A DNA stretch of 14,009 bases from Acetobacteraceae bacterium (lineage in GTDB: Bacteria > Pseudomonadota > Alphaproteobacteria > Acetobacterales > Acetobacteraceae): contig CANFIE010000054.1 in the NCBI GenBank assembly GCA_947446625.1, positions 1 to 14,009 on the forward strand. Reading direction: 5' to 3'. Of this stretch, positions 1 through 6,657 are shown piece after piece; position 1 is the stretch's first letter, and each line of letters opens with the position of its first letter. Made by a program: the position numbers and the translations under genes. Below the pieces are notes generated by a model. It saw only the letters and a program-made list of their open reading frames with translations, was not told where the DNA came from and ran no database searches.

Positions 1-330
1 GGGCAGGATGGCGCGGCCTTCGCGCAACTGGATGAGTTGTGCGCGCTGGCGCGGCTGCCGAATGTGGCGGTGAAGGCCACCGGCGCGCCGCATTATTCAA
101 CCCAGGGCTACCCGTACCGGAATATCCAGGATGGGCTGCATCGCATCTTCGATGCCTTCGGGCCGAAGCGGTTTTTCTGGGGCACCGACATCACCCGCAT
201 GCCGTGCAGCTACCGGCAATGCGTGACCTTCTTCACCGAGGAACTGCGCTGGTTGCAGGGCCGCGACCTGGAGAATGTGATGGGTCGCGGCCTGTGCGAA
301 TGGATTGGCTGGAACCTGAAGTTCGACTGA
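1..330 (+). CDS. Amidohydrolase family 2 protein, C-terminal part (5' end outside window)
   Basis: The reading frame is open from base 1 to the TGA at 328-330, so this is the last ~109 residues of a longer protein; full-length members are usually about 280-350 residues. The visible part has the C-terminal hallmarks of the amidohydrolase-2 (TIM-barrel metal-dependent hydrolase) family. A strand ending in FFWGTDITR (bases ~172-198) carries the conserved Asp that acts at the metal/active site in this family. It is followed by a helix and the closing motif ENVMGRGLCEWIGW, where relatives have 'I..gNA.rl..l'. Such enzymes hydrolyse or decarboxylate cyclic amides, lactones and aromatic acids; the substrate cannot be inferred from this fragment. 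It is convergent with the TRAP transporter genes, with only 12 nt between the stop codons. An internal TTG at 37 is a poor start and the frame clearly continues upstream. Confidence 0.85.
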   Translation, partial: GQDGAAFAQLDELCALARLPNVAVKATGAPHYSTQGYPYRNIQDGLHRIFDAFGPKRFFWGTDITRMPCSYRQCVTFFTEELRWLQGRDLENVMGRGLCEWIGWNLKFD

Positions 331-346
331 GCCCGCCTGGGCTCAG
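327..346. terminator. Hairpin spanning both stop codons of convergent genes
   Basis: A perfect 8-bp stem (CTGAGCCC at 327-334 and GGGCTCAG at 339-346) with a 4-nt GCCT loop lies between the convergent amidohydrolase and DctM genes. It includes both stop codons: TGA at 328-330 on plus and the complement of TCA at 343-345 on minus. It can fold in either transcript, so it is a plausible bidirectional terminator. There is no clear T-tract, which weakens an intrinsic-terminator call. Confidence 0.55.
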
Positions 347-1614
347 GGTTGCAGCATGAGGGCGAAGCCTGGGATGTAGGTGGTGAGGAACAGCACGATC
401 AGCATCACCATGATTTGTGGCCATATGGCTCGGCTGATCTGCCCAAGGCTGAGCTTGCTGATGGCCATGCCGATGAACAGGCAATAGCCAATCGGCGGCG
501 CCGCCATGCCAATGGAGACATTGGTGACGATGATGGCGCCGAAGTGGATGGGGTCCACCCCAAAGCGATTGCCGATGGCGATGAGCATGGGGCCGAGGAT
601 GACCATGATGGCGATCTCGTCCATCACCGCCGCCAACAGGAAGAAGGCGATGTTGAGCGAGGCCAGCGCCAGCCATTTTTCCTGGATGCTGTCGGCCATC
701 CACTGGGCAAAGCGCACGGCGAGTTGTTCCTGCGCCACCAGGATGCCGAAGCCGGTGGAGACGGCGATGATGGCGCAGACCACACCACTAGTGCGCATGG
801 CGGCGGCGAACAGGCCGGGCAACTCCGCCACACGCATCTTGCGTTCTACGAACAGGCCGATGACCAGCGCGTAGAGGCAGGAGATGGCGGCGGCCTCGGT
901 GGGGGTGAACACGCCGCCATAGATGCCGCCGAGCACGACCAGCGGCGATGCCAACGCCCATTTGCCTTCGTGGAAGGCCTTCCAGGTTTCCGCCAGGCTG
1001 GCGCGGGGCAGCTTGGGCACCTTGTTCCGCCGCGCGTGGAACCAGCAGATGATGAGCAGCCCCACCGCCAGCGCCAGCCCGGGCACGATGCCAGCGACGA
1101 AGAGCTTGCCGATGGATTGCTCGGCGACGATGCCCCAGATGACGAAGGCGATGGAGGGCGGGATGAGCGGCCCCAACACGCCGGCCGAAACCGCGATGGA
1201 GGCGGCGAAGGCCGGGCTGTAGCCGGCCCGCGCCATGGCCGGGATGAGGATGCCGCCAATGGCTGCCGTGGTGGCCGGCGCACTACCCGAGATGGCGGAG
1301 AACACCACCGCCGCCAGCACCGCCACCATGGCCAGGCCGCCGGTGCGGTGGCGCACCAGCGTGCCGGCCATGTCCACCAGGCGCTGCGAAAGCCCGCCCG
1401 CGGTCATCAACTCACCGGCCAGCATGAACAGCGGAATGGCCAGCAGGCTGTATTGCTGCGCGCCGCTGATCAGCGCCTGGGCCAGGAAGGCAGGTTCGAT
1501 ATCGGCCAGGATCAGCGCCGCCGTCATCGCCAGGGCAATGGCCATGGCGAAGGGGAAGCCAAGCAGCACCAGCCCGGCGAAGCCGGCGGTGAGGCACCAG
1601 GAGATGATGCTCAT
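343..1614 (-). CDS. dctM: TRAP transporter large permease subunit (DctM family)
   Basis: This 423-residue, very hydrophobic protein has about 12 predicted membrane segments, the normal length and topology for DctM, the ion-coupled translocation subunit of TRAP transporters in the inner membrane. The N terminus has the usual hydrophobic helix with LLGFPFAMAIAL. The family signature around residues 80-125 is present (FMLAGELMTAGGLSQRLVDM, then FSAISGSAPATTAAIGGILIP). A second-half repeat includes PIHFGAIIVTNVSIGMAAPPIGYCLF, and the protein closes with a last helix ending YIPGFALMLQP. The start ATG at 1614-1612 overlaps the stop of the small subunit by 4 nt (ATGA), a sign of translational coupling. 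It is the last gene of the minus-strand string and ends in the shared hairpin at 327-346. Transport is expected to be Na+- or H+-driven uptake of an organic acid delivered by the upstream DctP; the substrate is unknown. Confidence 0.96.
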   Translation of the reverse strand: MSIISWCLTAGFAGLVLLGFPFAMAIALAMTAALILADIEPAFLAQALISGAQQYSLLAIPLFMLAGELMTAGGLSQRLVDMAGTLVRHRTGGLAMVAVLAAVVFSAISGSAPATTAAIGGILIPAMARAGYSPAFAASIAVSAGVLGPLIPPSIAFVIWGIVAEQSIGKLFVAGIVPGLALAVGLLIICWFHARRNKVPKLPRASLAETWKAFHEGKWALASPLVVLGGIYGGVFTPTEAAAISCLYALVIGLFVERKMRVAELPGLFAAAMRTSGVVCAIIAVSTGFGILVAQEQLAVRFAQWMADSIQEKWLALASLNIAFFLLAAVMDEIAIMVILGPMLIAIGNRFGVDPIHFGAIIVTNVSIGMAAPPIGYCLFIGMAISKLSLGQISRAIWPQIMVMLIVLFLTTYIPGFALMLQP

Positions 1615-2108
1615 AGCGGGGCTTCAATCCGTTCAAACAATTGGCCGGCCGGGCGCAGCGTACGCTCCAGCGCGAACAACGCCATCAGCCCACCGCAGGC
1701 CAGTGCCAGCACATTGAGGATTTCAATCGGGTAGCCAATGGCGGCCGAGACGCTGCCCGAGGTGATGTCGAGGAAGCGCCAGCCGGACCAGACAAGGAAG
1801 ATGCCAAGTGCCATGGTGATGAACTCGGTCAGCCGCTCGGTCCATACCCGAATGCCGGTGGGCAGCATGTCCGGCAGCATGGTCAGGCGCACATGCCACC
1901 CTTCATGCACGCCCAGCGCCAGCCCACCCATCACAGACCAGCTGAAGAACAGCACCGCCAGTTCTTCCGACCAGCTTGGCGTATCGCCAAACACGTAGCG
2001 CATCAGCACCTGGTAGCAGATGGCCAGCAGCATCAGCGCGGCGGAAAGCCCGATGCTGGCCCGGGTAACCCAGGCCAGACCGCGCGCCAATGGTGCCAGC
2101 ACCGGCAT
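1611..2108 (-). CDS. dctQ: TRAP transporter small permease subunit (DctQ family)
   Basis: This 165-residue protein has four predicted membrane segments, the standard architecture of the small TRAP subunit that pairs with DctM in the inner membrane. After a first helix (residues ~12-33, ASIGLSAALMLLAICYQVLM) comes the typical RYVFGDTPSWSEELAVLFFSWSVMGG stretch; the W.EE.A motif between helices 1 and 2 is characteristic of the family. The last helix is near residues 128-148. The start ATG (2108-2106) overlaps the DctP stop by one base (TAATG) and the stop overlaps the DctM start by 4 nt, so all three TRAP genes are translationally linked. The pairing with separate DctP and DctM makes the identity secure even though DctQ sequences are poorly conserved. 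Confidence 0.93.
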   Translation of the reverse strand: MPVLAPLARGLAWVTRASIGLSAALMLLAICYQVLMRYVFGDTPSWSEELAVLFFSWSVMGGLALGVHEGWHVRLTMLPDMLPTGIRVWTERLTEFITMALGIFLVWSGWRFLDITSGSVSAAIGYPIEILNVLALACGGLMALFALERTLRPAGQLFERIEAPL

Positions 2109-3103
2109 TACTGCACCGCTGCCAGTGCGTCGCGAATCACATCCGCGCCGATCTGGCCACGGAAGCTTTCGTACATCGGCAGCACGCCGCGGCGGAAGGC
2201 GGCCTTGTCCGGCACCTCGTTGATCTGCATGCCGTGCGAAACCAGGCTGGCGCGGAAGGTGGTTTGCGCCGTGGCGTTGAAGCGGCGCTGCGCCACGGTG
2301 GCCTCGGCGCCCGCCGCGATGACGGCGGCCTTCAGCTCAGGCGCCAACCGGTCCAGGCTGCGCTTGGAAATGAGCAGGCCGATCATGCTGTAGATATGCC
2401 CGGTGAGGGAGAGGTACTTGGTGACCTCATACAGCTTGTTCTGGTCAATGATGCCAAGCGGCACTTCCAGGCCGTCAATGGCGCCCTGCTGCACGGCGGT
2501 GAAGGTTTCGCCCCAGGCCATGGGCACGGCATTGCCGCCCAGGCTGCGATACATCTCGATGTAGATGGGGCTTTGCAGCACGCGGAACTTGATGCCGCGC
2601 AGATCCTCCGGCTTCACCACCGGGCGGACATTGTTGATCATGTGGCGGAAGCCGCCTTCCATGTAGCCCAGCGGCACAATGCCCTTGGCTTCCAGCTTCT
2701 GCCGCAGCAGGTTGCCCACATTGCCATCCAGTACGCGCTGGGCCTGGGCCTCGCTGCTGTACAGGAAGGGCATGTCATTCACCTGGAAGGCCTGCTCGAC
2801 CTGAGCGATGACGGCGTTGGTGATCACGCCCATGTCCACCGTGCCCAGGCGCATGCCATCCACCAGCGGGCGTTCGTCGCCAATGGCGCGGTTGGGGTAC
2901 ATCTGCACCTCAATCCGGTCGCCAATCTTGGCGGCCAGCGCCTTCTGGAATTCGCGGGCGCCCACGGCATAGGGGTCGGTCGCGCCGTCGCCGCTGGTCC
3001 AGCCGATGCGCAGGATGGGCTTGGTCTGCGCCCGCAGCACGGCCGGGGCCATGGTGGCGGCAAGGGTGGCGGCCGCAAGGCCACGGCGGGTCAGGTTGGT
3101 CAT
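2108..3103 (-). CDS. dctP: TRAP transporter substrate-binding protein (DctP family)
   Basis: The protein is the periplasmic solute receptor of the TRAP system encoded just downstream. I start it at the second of two in-frame ATGs (3103), giving 331 residues, because a GGAGG (3117-3113) is 9 nt from it but only 3 nt from the ATG at 3109. The N terminus (MTNLTRRG, then an Ala-rich stretch to LRAQ) looks like a Tat-type signal with paired arginines and likely cleavage near residue 26. The mature domain starts ILRIGW and holds the DctP signatures. These include GGFRHMINN (Arg near 153), RGIKFRVLQSP with the conserved ligand-carboxylate-binding Arg near 174, and QQGAIDGLEVP near residues 205-215. 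The conserved Arg suggests a carboxylate ligand (family knowledge). A possible promoter lies at 3129-3156. Confidence 0.95.
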   Translation of the reverse strand: MTNLTRRGLAAATLAATMAPAVLRAQTKPILRIGWTSGDGATDPYAVGAREFQKALAAKIGDRIEVQMYPNRAIGDERPLVDGMRLGTVDMGVITNAVIAQVEQAFQVNDMPFLYSSEAQAQRVLDGNVGNLLRQKLEAKGIVPLGYMEGGFRHMINNVRPVVKPEDLRGIKFRVLQSPIYIEMYRSLGGNAVPMAWGETFTAVQQGAIDGLEVPLGIIDQNKLYEVTKYLSLTGHIYSMIGLLISKRSLDRLAPELKAAVIAAGAEATVAQRRFNATAQTTFRASLVSHGMQINEVPDKAAFRRGVLPMYESFRGQIGADVIRDALAAVQ

Positions 3104-3112
3104 GGGCATCGT

Positions 3113-3117
3113 CCTCC
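3113..3117 (-). promoter_or_regulatory. Ribosome binding site deciding the DctP start
   Basis: On the minus strand this is a perfect GGAGG. It is 3 nt from the ATG at 3109 and 9 nt from the ATG at 3103; the second spacing is in the normal range, so the shorter product is favoured. Confidence 0.6.
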
Positions 3118-3128
3118 GATTTGGCCGG

Positions 3129-3156
3129 ATGATAGACGCCCTGCCCGCCGGAACAA
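3129..3156 (-). promoter_or_regulatory. Possible sigma-70 type promoter for dctPQM
   Basis: In the 57-nt gap before DctP the minus strand reads TTGTTC (3156-3151), a 16-nt spacer, then TATCAT (3134-3129). The -10 matches the consensus at five of six positions and the -35 at three. It starts just after the racemase stop codon, where an internal operon promoter would be expected. This is weak, by-eye evidence only. Confidence 0.3.
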
Positions 3157-3160
3157 GCGG

Positions 3161-3883
3161 CTAGAGTGTGAACAACCGCCCGAAGCCCGGGATGCTGTCA
3201 GCCAGGCCCAGCCGGCGGGCGGCGTGCCAGGCCATCACCTGGTTGCTGGTCAGCACCGGCATGCCCAGTTCGGCTTCCAGCCCGGCAATCAGCCCGGCGC
3301 TGCGAATGGCGGTGCAACTGATGAAGCAGAGGTCCGCCCCCGGCGCTGCGGCGGCGGCCTGGCGGGCCTGGGCGGCAATCTCGGCCGGGGGGATAAGCGC
3401 CATGGTGGCATTGCCATTCACCCCCAGGCAGGACCCGCCGATGGTGCCGACGCCATGGCTGGCCAGGAAGCCGATCTCGCGGTCATGCACCGGCTGGATA
3501 TAGGGCGTGACCAGCAGCACGCGCCGGGCGCCGAACAGGCTGAGCGCGGCCAGGATGCCATCGGCCGTGGCGCAGGCGGGCAGCCCGGCGGCGGCTTCAA
3601 TGCGCTGGCGAATGCTCTCGGCCATCTCGGGCGCAAAGGTGGAAACGGCGGTGCAGTGAAAGCCGATCAGCGCCGGCTTGGCATCGGCCAGCAGCCGGGT
3701 GGCGGCTTCCAGCCCGGTGGCCATGTTGAGCAACTCGGCCTCGCTGCTGCCGCGCAATTCCAACCGGGTGATGAGGCCGACCACGCCGGGCGGCAGCATG
3801 GCGTGGAGTTCTGGTTCCGCCACCGAATTGCCCGAGGGGACGAGGAAGCCGATGCGGCCGCGGTCGCCGTAGTTGAGCGGCAT
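3161..3883 (-). CDS. Asp/Glu racemase superfamily protein (maleate isomerase / arylmalonate decarboxylase-like)
   Basis: This 240-residue protein belongs to the aspartate/glutamate racemase superfamily, closest in layout to maleate cis-trans isomerase and arylmalonate decarboxylase. The N terminus RIGFLVPSGNSVAEPEL (residues ~10-26) matches the 'G.l.PS.N.v.EpE' anchor of maleate isomerases. Two cysteines occupy the two expected catalytic positions, Cys77 in GFHCTAVS and Cys190 in FISCTAIRS. Having both points to racemase/isomerase chemistry; arylmalonate decarboxylases keep only the second. The middle contains ARRVLLVTPYIQPV, typical of the second half-domain. The length is normal and there is no signal peptide, so it is cytoplasmic. 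The ATG at 3883 overlaps the upstream stop by one base; a GTG at 3886 would add one residue. Its position between two solute-binding proteins suggests it acts on the imported acid. The exact substrate is not determinable. Confidence 0.85.
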   Translation of the reverse strand: MPLNYGDRGRIGFLVPSGNSVAEPELHAMLPPGVVGLITRLELRGSSEAELLNMATGLEAATRLLADAKPALIGFHCTAVSTFAPEMAESIRQRIEAAAGLPACATADGILAALSLFGARRVLLVTPYIQPVHDREIGFLASHGVGTIGGSCLGVNGNATMALIPPAEIAAQARQAAAAAPGADLCFISCTAIRSAGLIAGLEAELGMPVLTSNQVMAWHAARRLGLADSIPGFGRLFTL

Positions 3884-4782
3884 CACAGCGAAGCCCGCGC
3901 GGCGGCAAGCCAGGAGCGGTCGATGTAGTCAGCCGCCAGGCGCGGCCGGGCGGGCAGGTCGCGGATCAGCGCGCTGGTGTCGATCAACGCCTGCACGCCG
4001 GCGGCGCTGGCCTCGCCATCGGCGGGGAAGATGCCGTCGCGCACATAGTCGGCCCAGGCGCGGTCGGCGTATTTCTGCGCAATGCCGCTTTCCTGCATGG
4101 CAATCCGGCTGGCGGTTTCCTGGTCGGCGTAGAAGCGCGTATGGGCGCGCAGGAAGGCGCGGCAGAACCGCAGCATCACGTCGCGATTGGCCTCGGCCCA
4201 GCCGGCATCCACATCCAGGCTGGTGAACTGAAAGTCGGGTACCTCGTCGCGCGGGTTGCCCAGGCTGACGAAGCCCTGGTCCAGCGCGATGTGGTCCAGC
4301 GGCGCGCCTTGCAGCCCGGCATCGATCTCGCCGCTGCGCAGCATGTCCCACCGCGCCAAAATCGGCCCGCAGGGCACCAGCGTGTAGTCCTCGGGCCAGC
4401 GCAGGCCGCGCGCCGCCAGCAGCTTGATGATGAGCGAAGAGGAACCGGCGCGCAGCGAGGAGACGCCGATGCGCTTGCCGCGCAGGTCGGCATAGCTGGC
4501 AATGCCGGCGCGGGCGATGAAGGAGAAGGGCAGTTTGTTGACATTGCCGCCGATGATGCGCTGGCGGCCACCGGCCTCGGCTTCCAGGATGACGTGTTCG
4601 GTTACGCCATAGGCCAGCTGGGCGCGGCCATCGCGCAGCCGGTCGTTCACCTCCTCAATCCCCTCGATATGGTCGATGGTGACGGCCAGCCCCTCGGCGG
4701 CAAACAGCCCGGCATGCAGCGCGATCCAGGCCGGCAGGTTGAAGTAGTTGCGCGAGACGACGGCAAGGTTAAGCGGCTGCAT
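3883..4782 (-). CDS. ABC-type substrate-binding-like protein (NMT1/SsuA family) without a signal peptide
   Basis: This 299-residue protein has the fold signatures of the NMT1/THI5/SsuA family (periplasmic binding protein type 2). An N-terminal strand LNLAVVSRNYFNLPAWIALHAGLFAAEGL (residues ~4-32) matches 'f.pl.iA...GlF..eGLdV'. It continues with YGVTEHVI, then DLRGKRIGVSSLRAGSSSLI near residues 98-118, the usual hinge and ligand-loop region, and LRSGEIDAGLQGAPLDHIAL. Unlike most relatives, it begins directly with the first domain strand. No hydrophobic signal, Tat motif or lipobox is present, and the RBS (AGGAA at 4793-4789, 6 nt from the ATG) supports this start. No ABC permease or ATPase gene is in the window. 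It could be a cytoplasmic ligand-binding or enzymatic derivative, as known for THI5-type and dihydroxyphthalate-decarboxylase-type members, or a receptor exported another way. It overlaps the racemase gene by 1-4 nt. Confidence 0.8.
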   Translation of the reverse strand: MQPLNLAVVSRNYFNLPAWIALHAGLFAAEGLAVTIDHIEGIEEVNDRLRDGRAQLAYGVTEHVILEAEAGGRQRIIGGNVNKLPFSFIARAGIASYADLRGKRIGVSSLRAGSSSLIIKLLAARGLRWPEDYTLVPCGPILARWDMLRSGEIDAGLQGAPLDHIALDQGFVSLGNPRDEVPDFQFTSLDVDAGWAEANRDVMLRFCRAFLRAHTRFYADQETASRIAMQESGIAQKYADRAWADYVRDGIFPADGEASAAGVQALIDTSALIRDLPARPRLAADYIDRSWLAAARASL

Positions 4783-4831
4783 GGCGGGTTCCTGGACAGG
4801 TTGCGCTGGTTCAGCCCAGCCGGGCCGGGCT

Positions 4832-4837
4832 TGTCAA
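4832..4837 (-). promoter_or_regulatory. Isolated consensus -35-like TTGACA before the binding-protein gene
   Basis: A perfect TTGACA lies on the minus strand (4837-4832), 4 nt after the permease stop and ~50 nt before the binding-protein start. At 16-17 nt spacing the -10 candidates (GCTGAA or CTGAAC) are poor, so a promoter is possible but unproven. A small inverted repeat (AGCCC at 4813-4817, GGGCT at 4827-4831) lies between them. Confidence 0.25.
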
Positions 4838-4841
4838 ATCC

Positions 4842-6590
4842 TCAATCCTCAAACACCAGCCGGGCCTCGGTGCCCTCGGCAGTGGCGCGCTGGGTGAAGC
4901 TCTGCGCTTCCCGCGTGGCCAGCCAGACCGCGAAGCGCTCCTGTGCCTCCATCGGGCCGAGCAGATCCTCGGCCTGGCCGGCGCGGCTGCGTTCCGGCAA
5001 TGCCTCGCCAGGCCAGGCCAGGGTGATTTCCACCCGGTCCTCGGCGCGGCGGGCGCTGAGCAGCAGCTTGGCCAGGCCGCGCTCGGTCAGCAACTCGGCC
5101 AGCTCGCTGAGCGCATGTTCGGCGGCGCGTGCGGTTTGCGGCTTCAGCCCCCAGGCGGCGGCCACGCCGGCAAACCAGTCGCTGGCCTGGCGCCCGGCCA
5201 GGGCGCCCAGCGTTACCGTCTGCTCCGCCCGGCGCGCCACCAGGGGCAGCGTCACCAGATTGGTGAAGAAGGCCACCACCGCGCCGAATGCCAGTGGCGA
5301 GGCAATGGCCGGGGCGAGTTGCAGGAAGATCTGCGGCGCCACCGCCACCACAATGCCGCCGCAGAGGCCGAAGGCCACTACCAGGGTGCGGCGCGTGTCC
5401 AGCAGGCGCACGGTGATGAGCTGGCAGCCCTGCGCCATGATGAAGCCGCCCACATAGAACAGCATGGCGGCCTTCACCGCCGCCGGGGTGAGCACGAACA
5501 GCGTGATGAGCTTGGGACAGAGCGCCAGGGTAAGCAGCATTGGCACGCCGAACCAGCCAATGCGCCGCGCCAGCGTGCCGGTGGCGATCGAAAGCCCCAC
5601 CGCTGCTGTGGCCGGGCCCGGCGCCGCGCCGCCAATCAGCCCGGCGAAGCTGAGCGCCAAGCCATTGGCCAGCAGGCCGCGCCGCAGCGGCGGGGCATCG
5701 GGGCGGGTCCATTCGGCATCGGCGGCGCGCTGGAACACGGCGATGCTGCCGGCGGCGGTGGCTATCATGGCCACCAGCGCCAGCAGGTAGGCCAGCAGCG
5801 TGGCCGGTTGCACCGTGGTGAAGTCCGGCAGCCAGGGGCGCGGCAGCGCAATCCAGGCGCTGGCGCCCAGCACTTGCCCGGCACCTTCCGGCAACGGCGC
5901 CAGGCTGAGCGAGAGGATGACGCCCACCAGAGCACCGATGAGCACCGAGAAGGGTGCCGCCCGGGTCCGGCTGAGCCCGACCGCTACCATCATGGCAAGG
6001 CTGCCAAACACCACCCCAAGCCCGACCGAATCCGGCGGGATGCCACCCGGTTGCAGACCAAGCTGCCGGGTGCCCAGGGAAATCAGCGCCACGCCGATGA
6101 GCATCACCACCACGCCGGCCACCTCATTGGGCATCAGCACGCGCATGCGGTGCATGACGAAGGTGAGACCGATGGAGGCCAGCCCCGCCAGCAGCACCAT
6201 GGCGCTGATGGTGCCAAAGCTGCCCCCGGCATGGCCCGTGAGCATATAGGCACCCAGCAGCGCGGCACTATGGGTGGCCGGAATGGGATAGCCGGAGCCA
6301 ACTGGGCCGCGCGTGAGCAATTGCAGGGTCTGCCACATCGCCGCCGCCAGGATGGAAAGGCAGAGGAAGCGGGTGGCGTCCAGCGGGTCCGGGGAAATGG
6401 CGGCGGCGGCTGCGGCGGGCAGCACGAAATACACCGACTGCACCGCCAGGTGCTGCAAGGCCAGGCCCAGCGCCATCAGGTTCGAGGGGCGACCGTCGAG
6501 CCAGCAAACCAGCCCCGGCGGCACCTGCATCGACCTGTCCTGCGTGCGGCCGAGGAAATTATCCAGCCGCCGACTGAGCCATTCCACCAT
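4842..6590 (-). CDS. NCS2/SLC23 family permease (xanthine/uracil type) with extra C-terminal domain
   Basis: This 582-residue inner-membrane protein has about 12-14 hydrophobic segments over residues ~38-453 and a soluble tail of ~130 residues. NCS2 features are visible. TM1 carries ALQHLAVQS with the family QH pair (residues ~46-51), TM3 has PIPATHSAALLGAY, NEVAGVVVMLIGVALI follows, and GLIGGAAPGPATAAVGLSIATG matches the TM10 signature region. Aligned by eye with UraA, the substrate/proton-binding glutamates of TM8 and TM10 are replaced (Gly281; Ala329-Ala330 for Glu-Asn), so uracil or xanthine is doubtful as substrate. The tail (~454-582) has WGLKPQTARAAEHALSELAELL, then VEITLAWPG and a closing GTEARLVFED, resembling a decayed RsbW/GHKL-type layout (tentative). 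I start at the second ATG (6590), 6 nt from GGAGG at 6601-6597; the first ATG (6593) is only 3 nt away. The gap to the SDR gene is about 65 nt. Confidence 0.85.
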   Translation of the reverse strand: MVEWLSRRLDNFLGRTQDRSMQVPPGLVCWLDGRPSNLMALGLALQHLAVQSVYFVLPAAAAAAISPDPLDATRFLCLSILAAAMWQTLQLLTRGPVGSGYPIPATHSAALLGAYMLTGHAGGSFGTISAMVLLAGLASIGLTFVMHRMRVLMPNEVAGVVVMLIGVALISLGTRQLGLQPGGIPPDSVGLGVVFGSLAMMVAVGLSRTRAAPFSVLIGALVGVILSLSLAPLPEGAGQVLGASAWIALPRPWLPDFTTVQPATLLAYLLALVAMIATAAGSIAVFQRAADAEWTRPDAPPLRRGLLANGLALSFAGLIGGAAPGPATAAVGLSIATGTLARRIGWFGVPMLLTLALCPKLITLFVLTPAAVKAAMLFYVGGFIMAQGCQLITVRLLDTRRTLVVAFGLCGGIVVAVAPQIFLQLAPAIASPLAFGAVVAFFTNLVTLPLVARRAEQTVTLGALAGRQASDWFAGVAAAWGLKPQTARAAEHALSELAELLTERGLAKLLLSARRAEDRVEITLAWPGEALPERSRAGQAEDLLGPMEAQERFAVWLATREAQSFTQRATAEGTEARLVFED

Positions 6591-6657
6591 CATCTTCCTC
6601 CCGGGCCGCGGGTGGTAACGCGGGCCGGGGCGGTTGCAAAGGGCGCAAGCTCAGCCG

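Noticed and set aside
343..1734. Plus-strand open frame opposite DctM with many Asp/Glu/His residues
   Set aside because: The acidic and His-rich run is the expected antisense reading of Ile/Val/Ala/Met-rich membrane codons.
2090..3928. Long plus-strand open frame (~610 codons) opposite the DctP and racemase genes
   Set aside because: It is rich in His, Gly, Gln and Ala with no recognisable domain, and spans two well-supported minus-strand genes; it is an antisense artefact of high-GC codon use.
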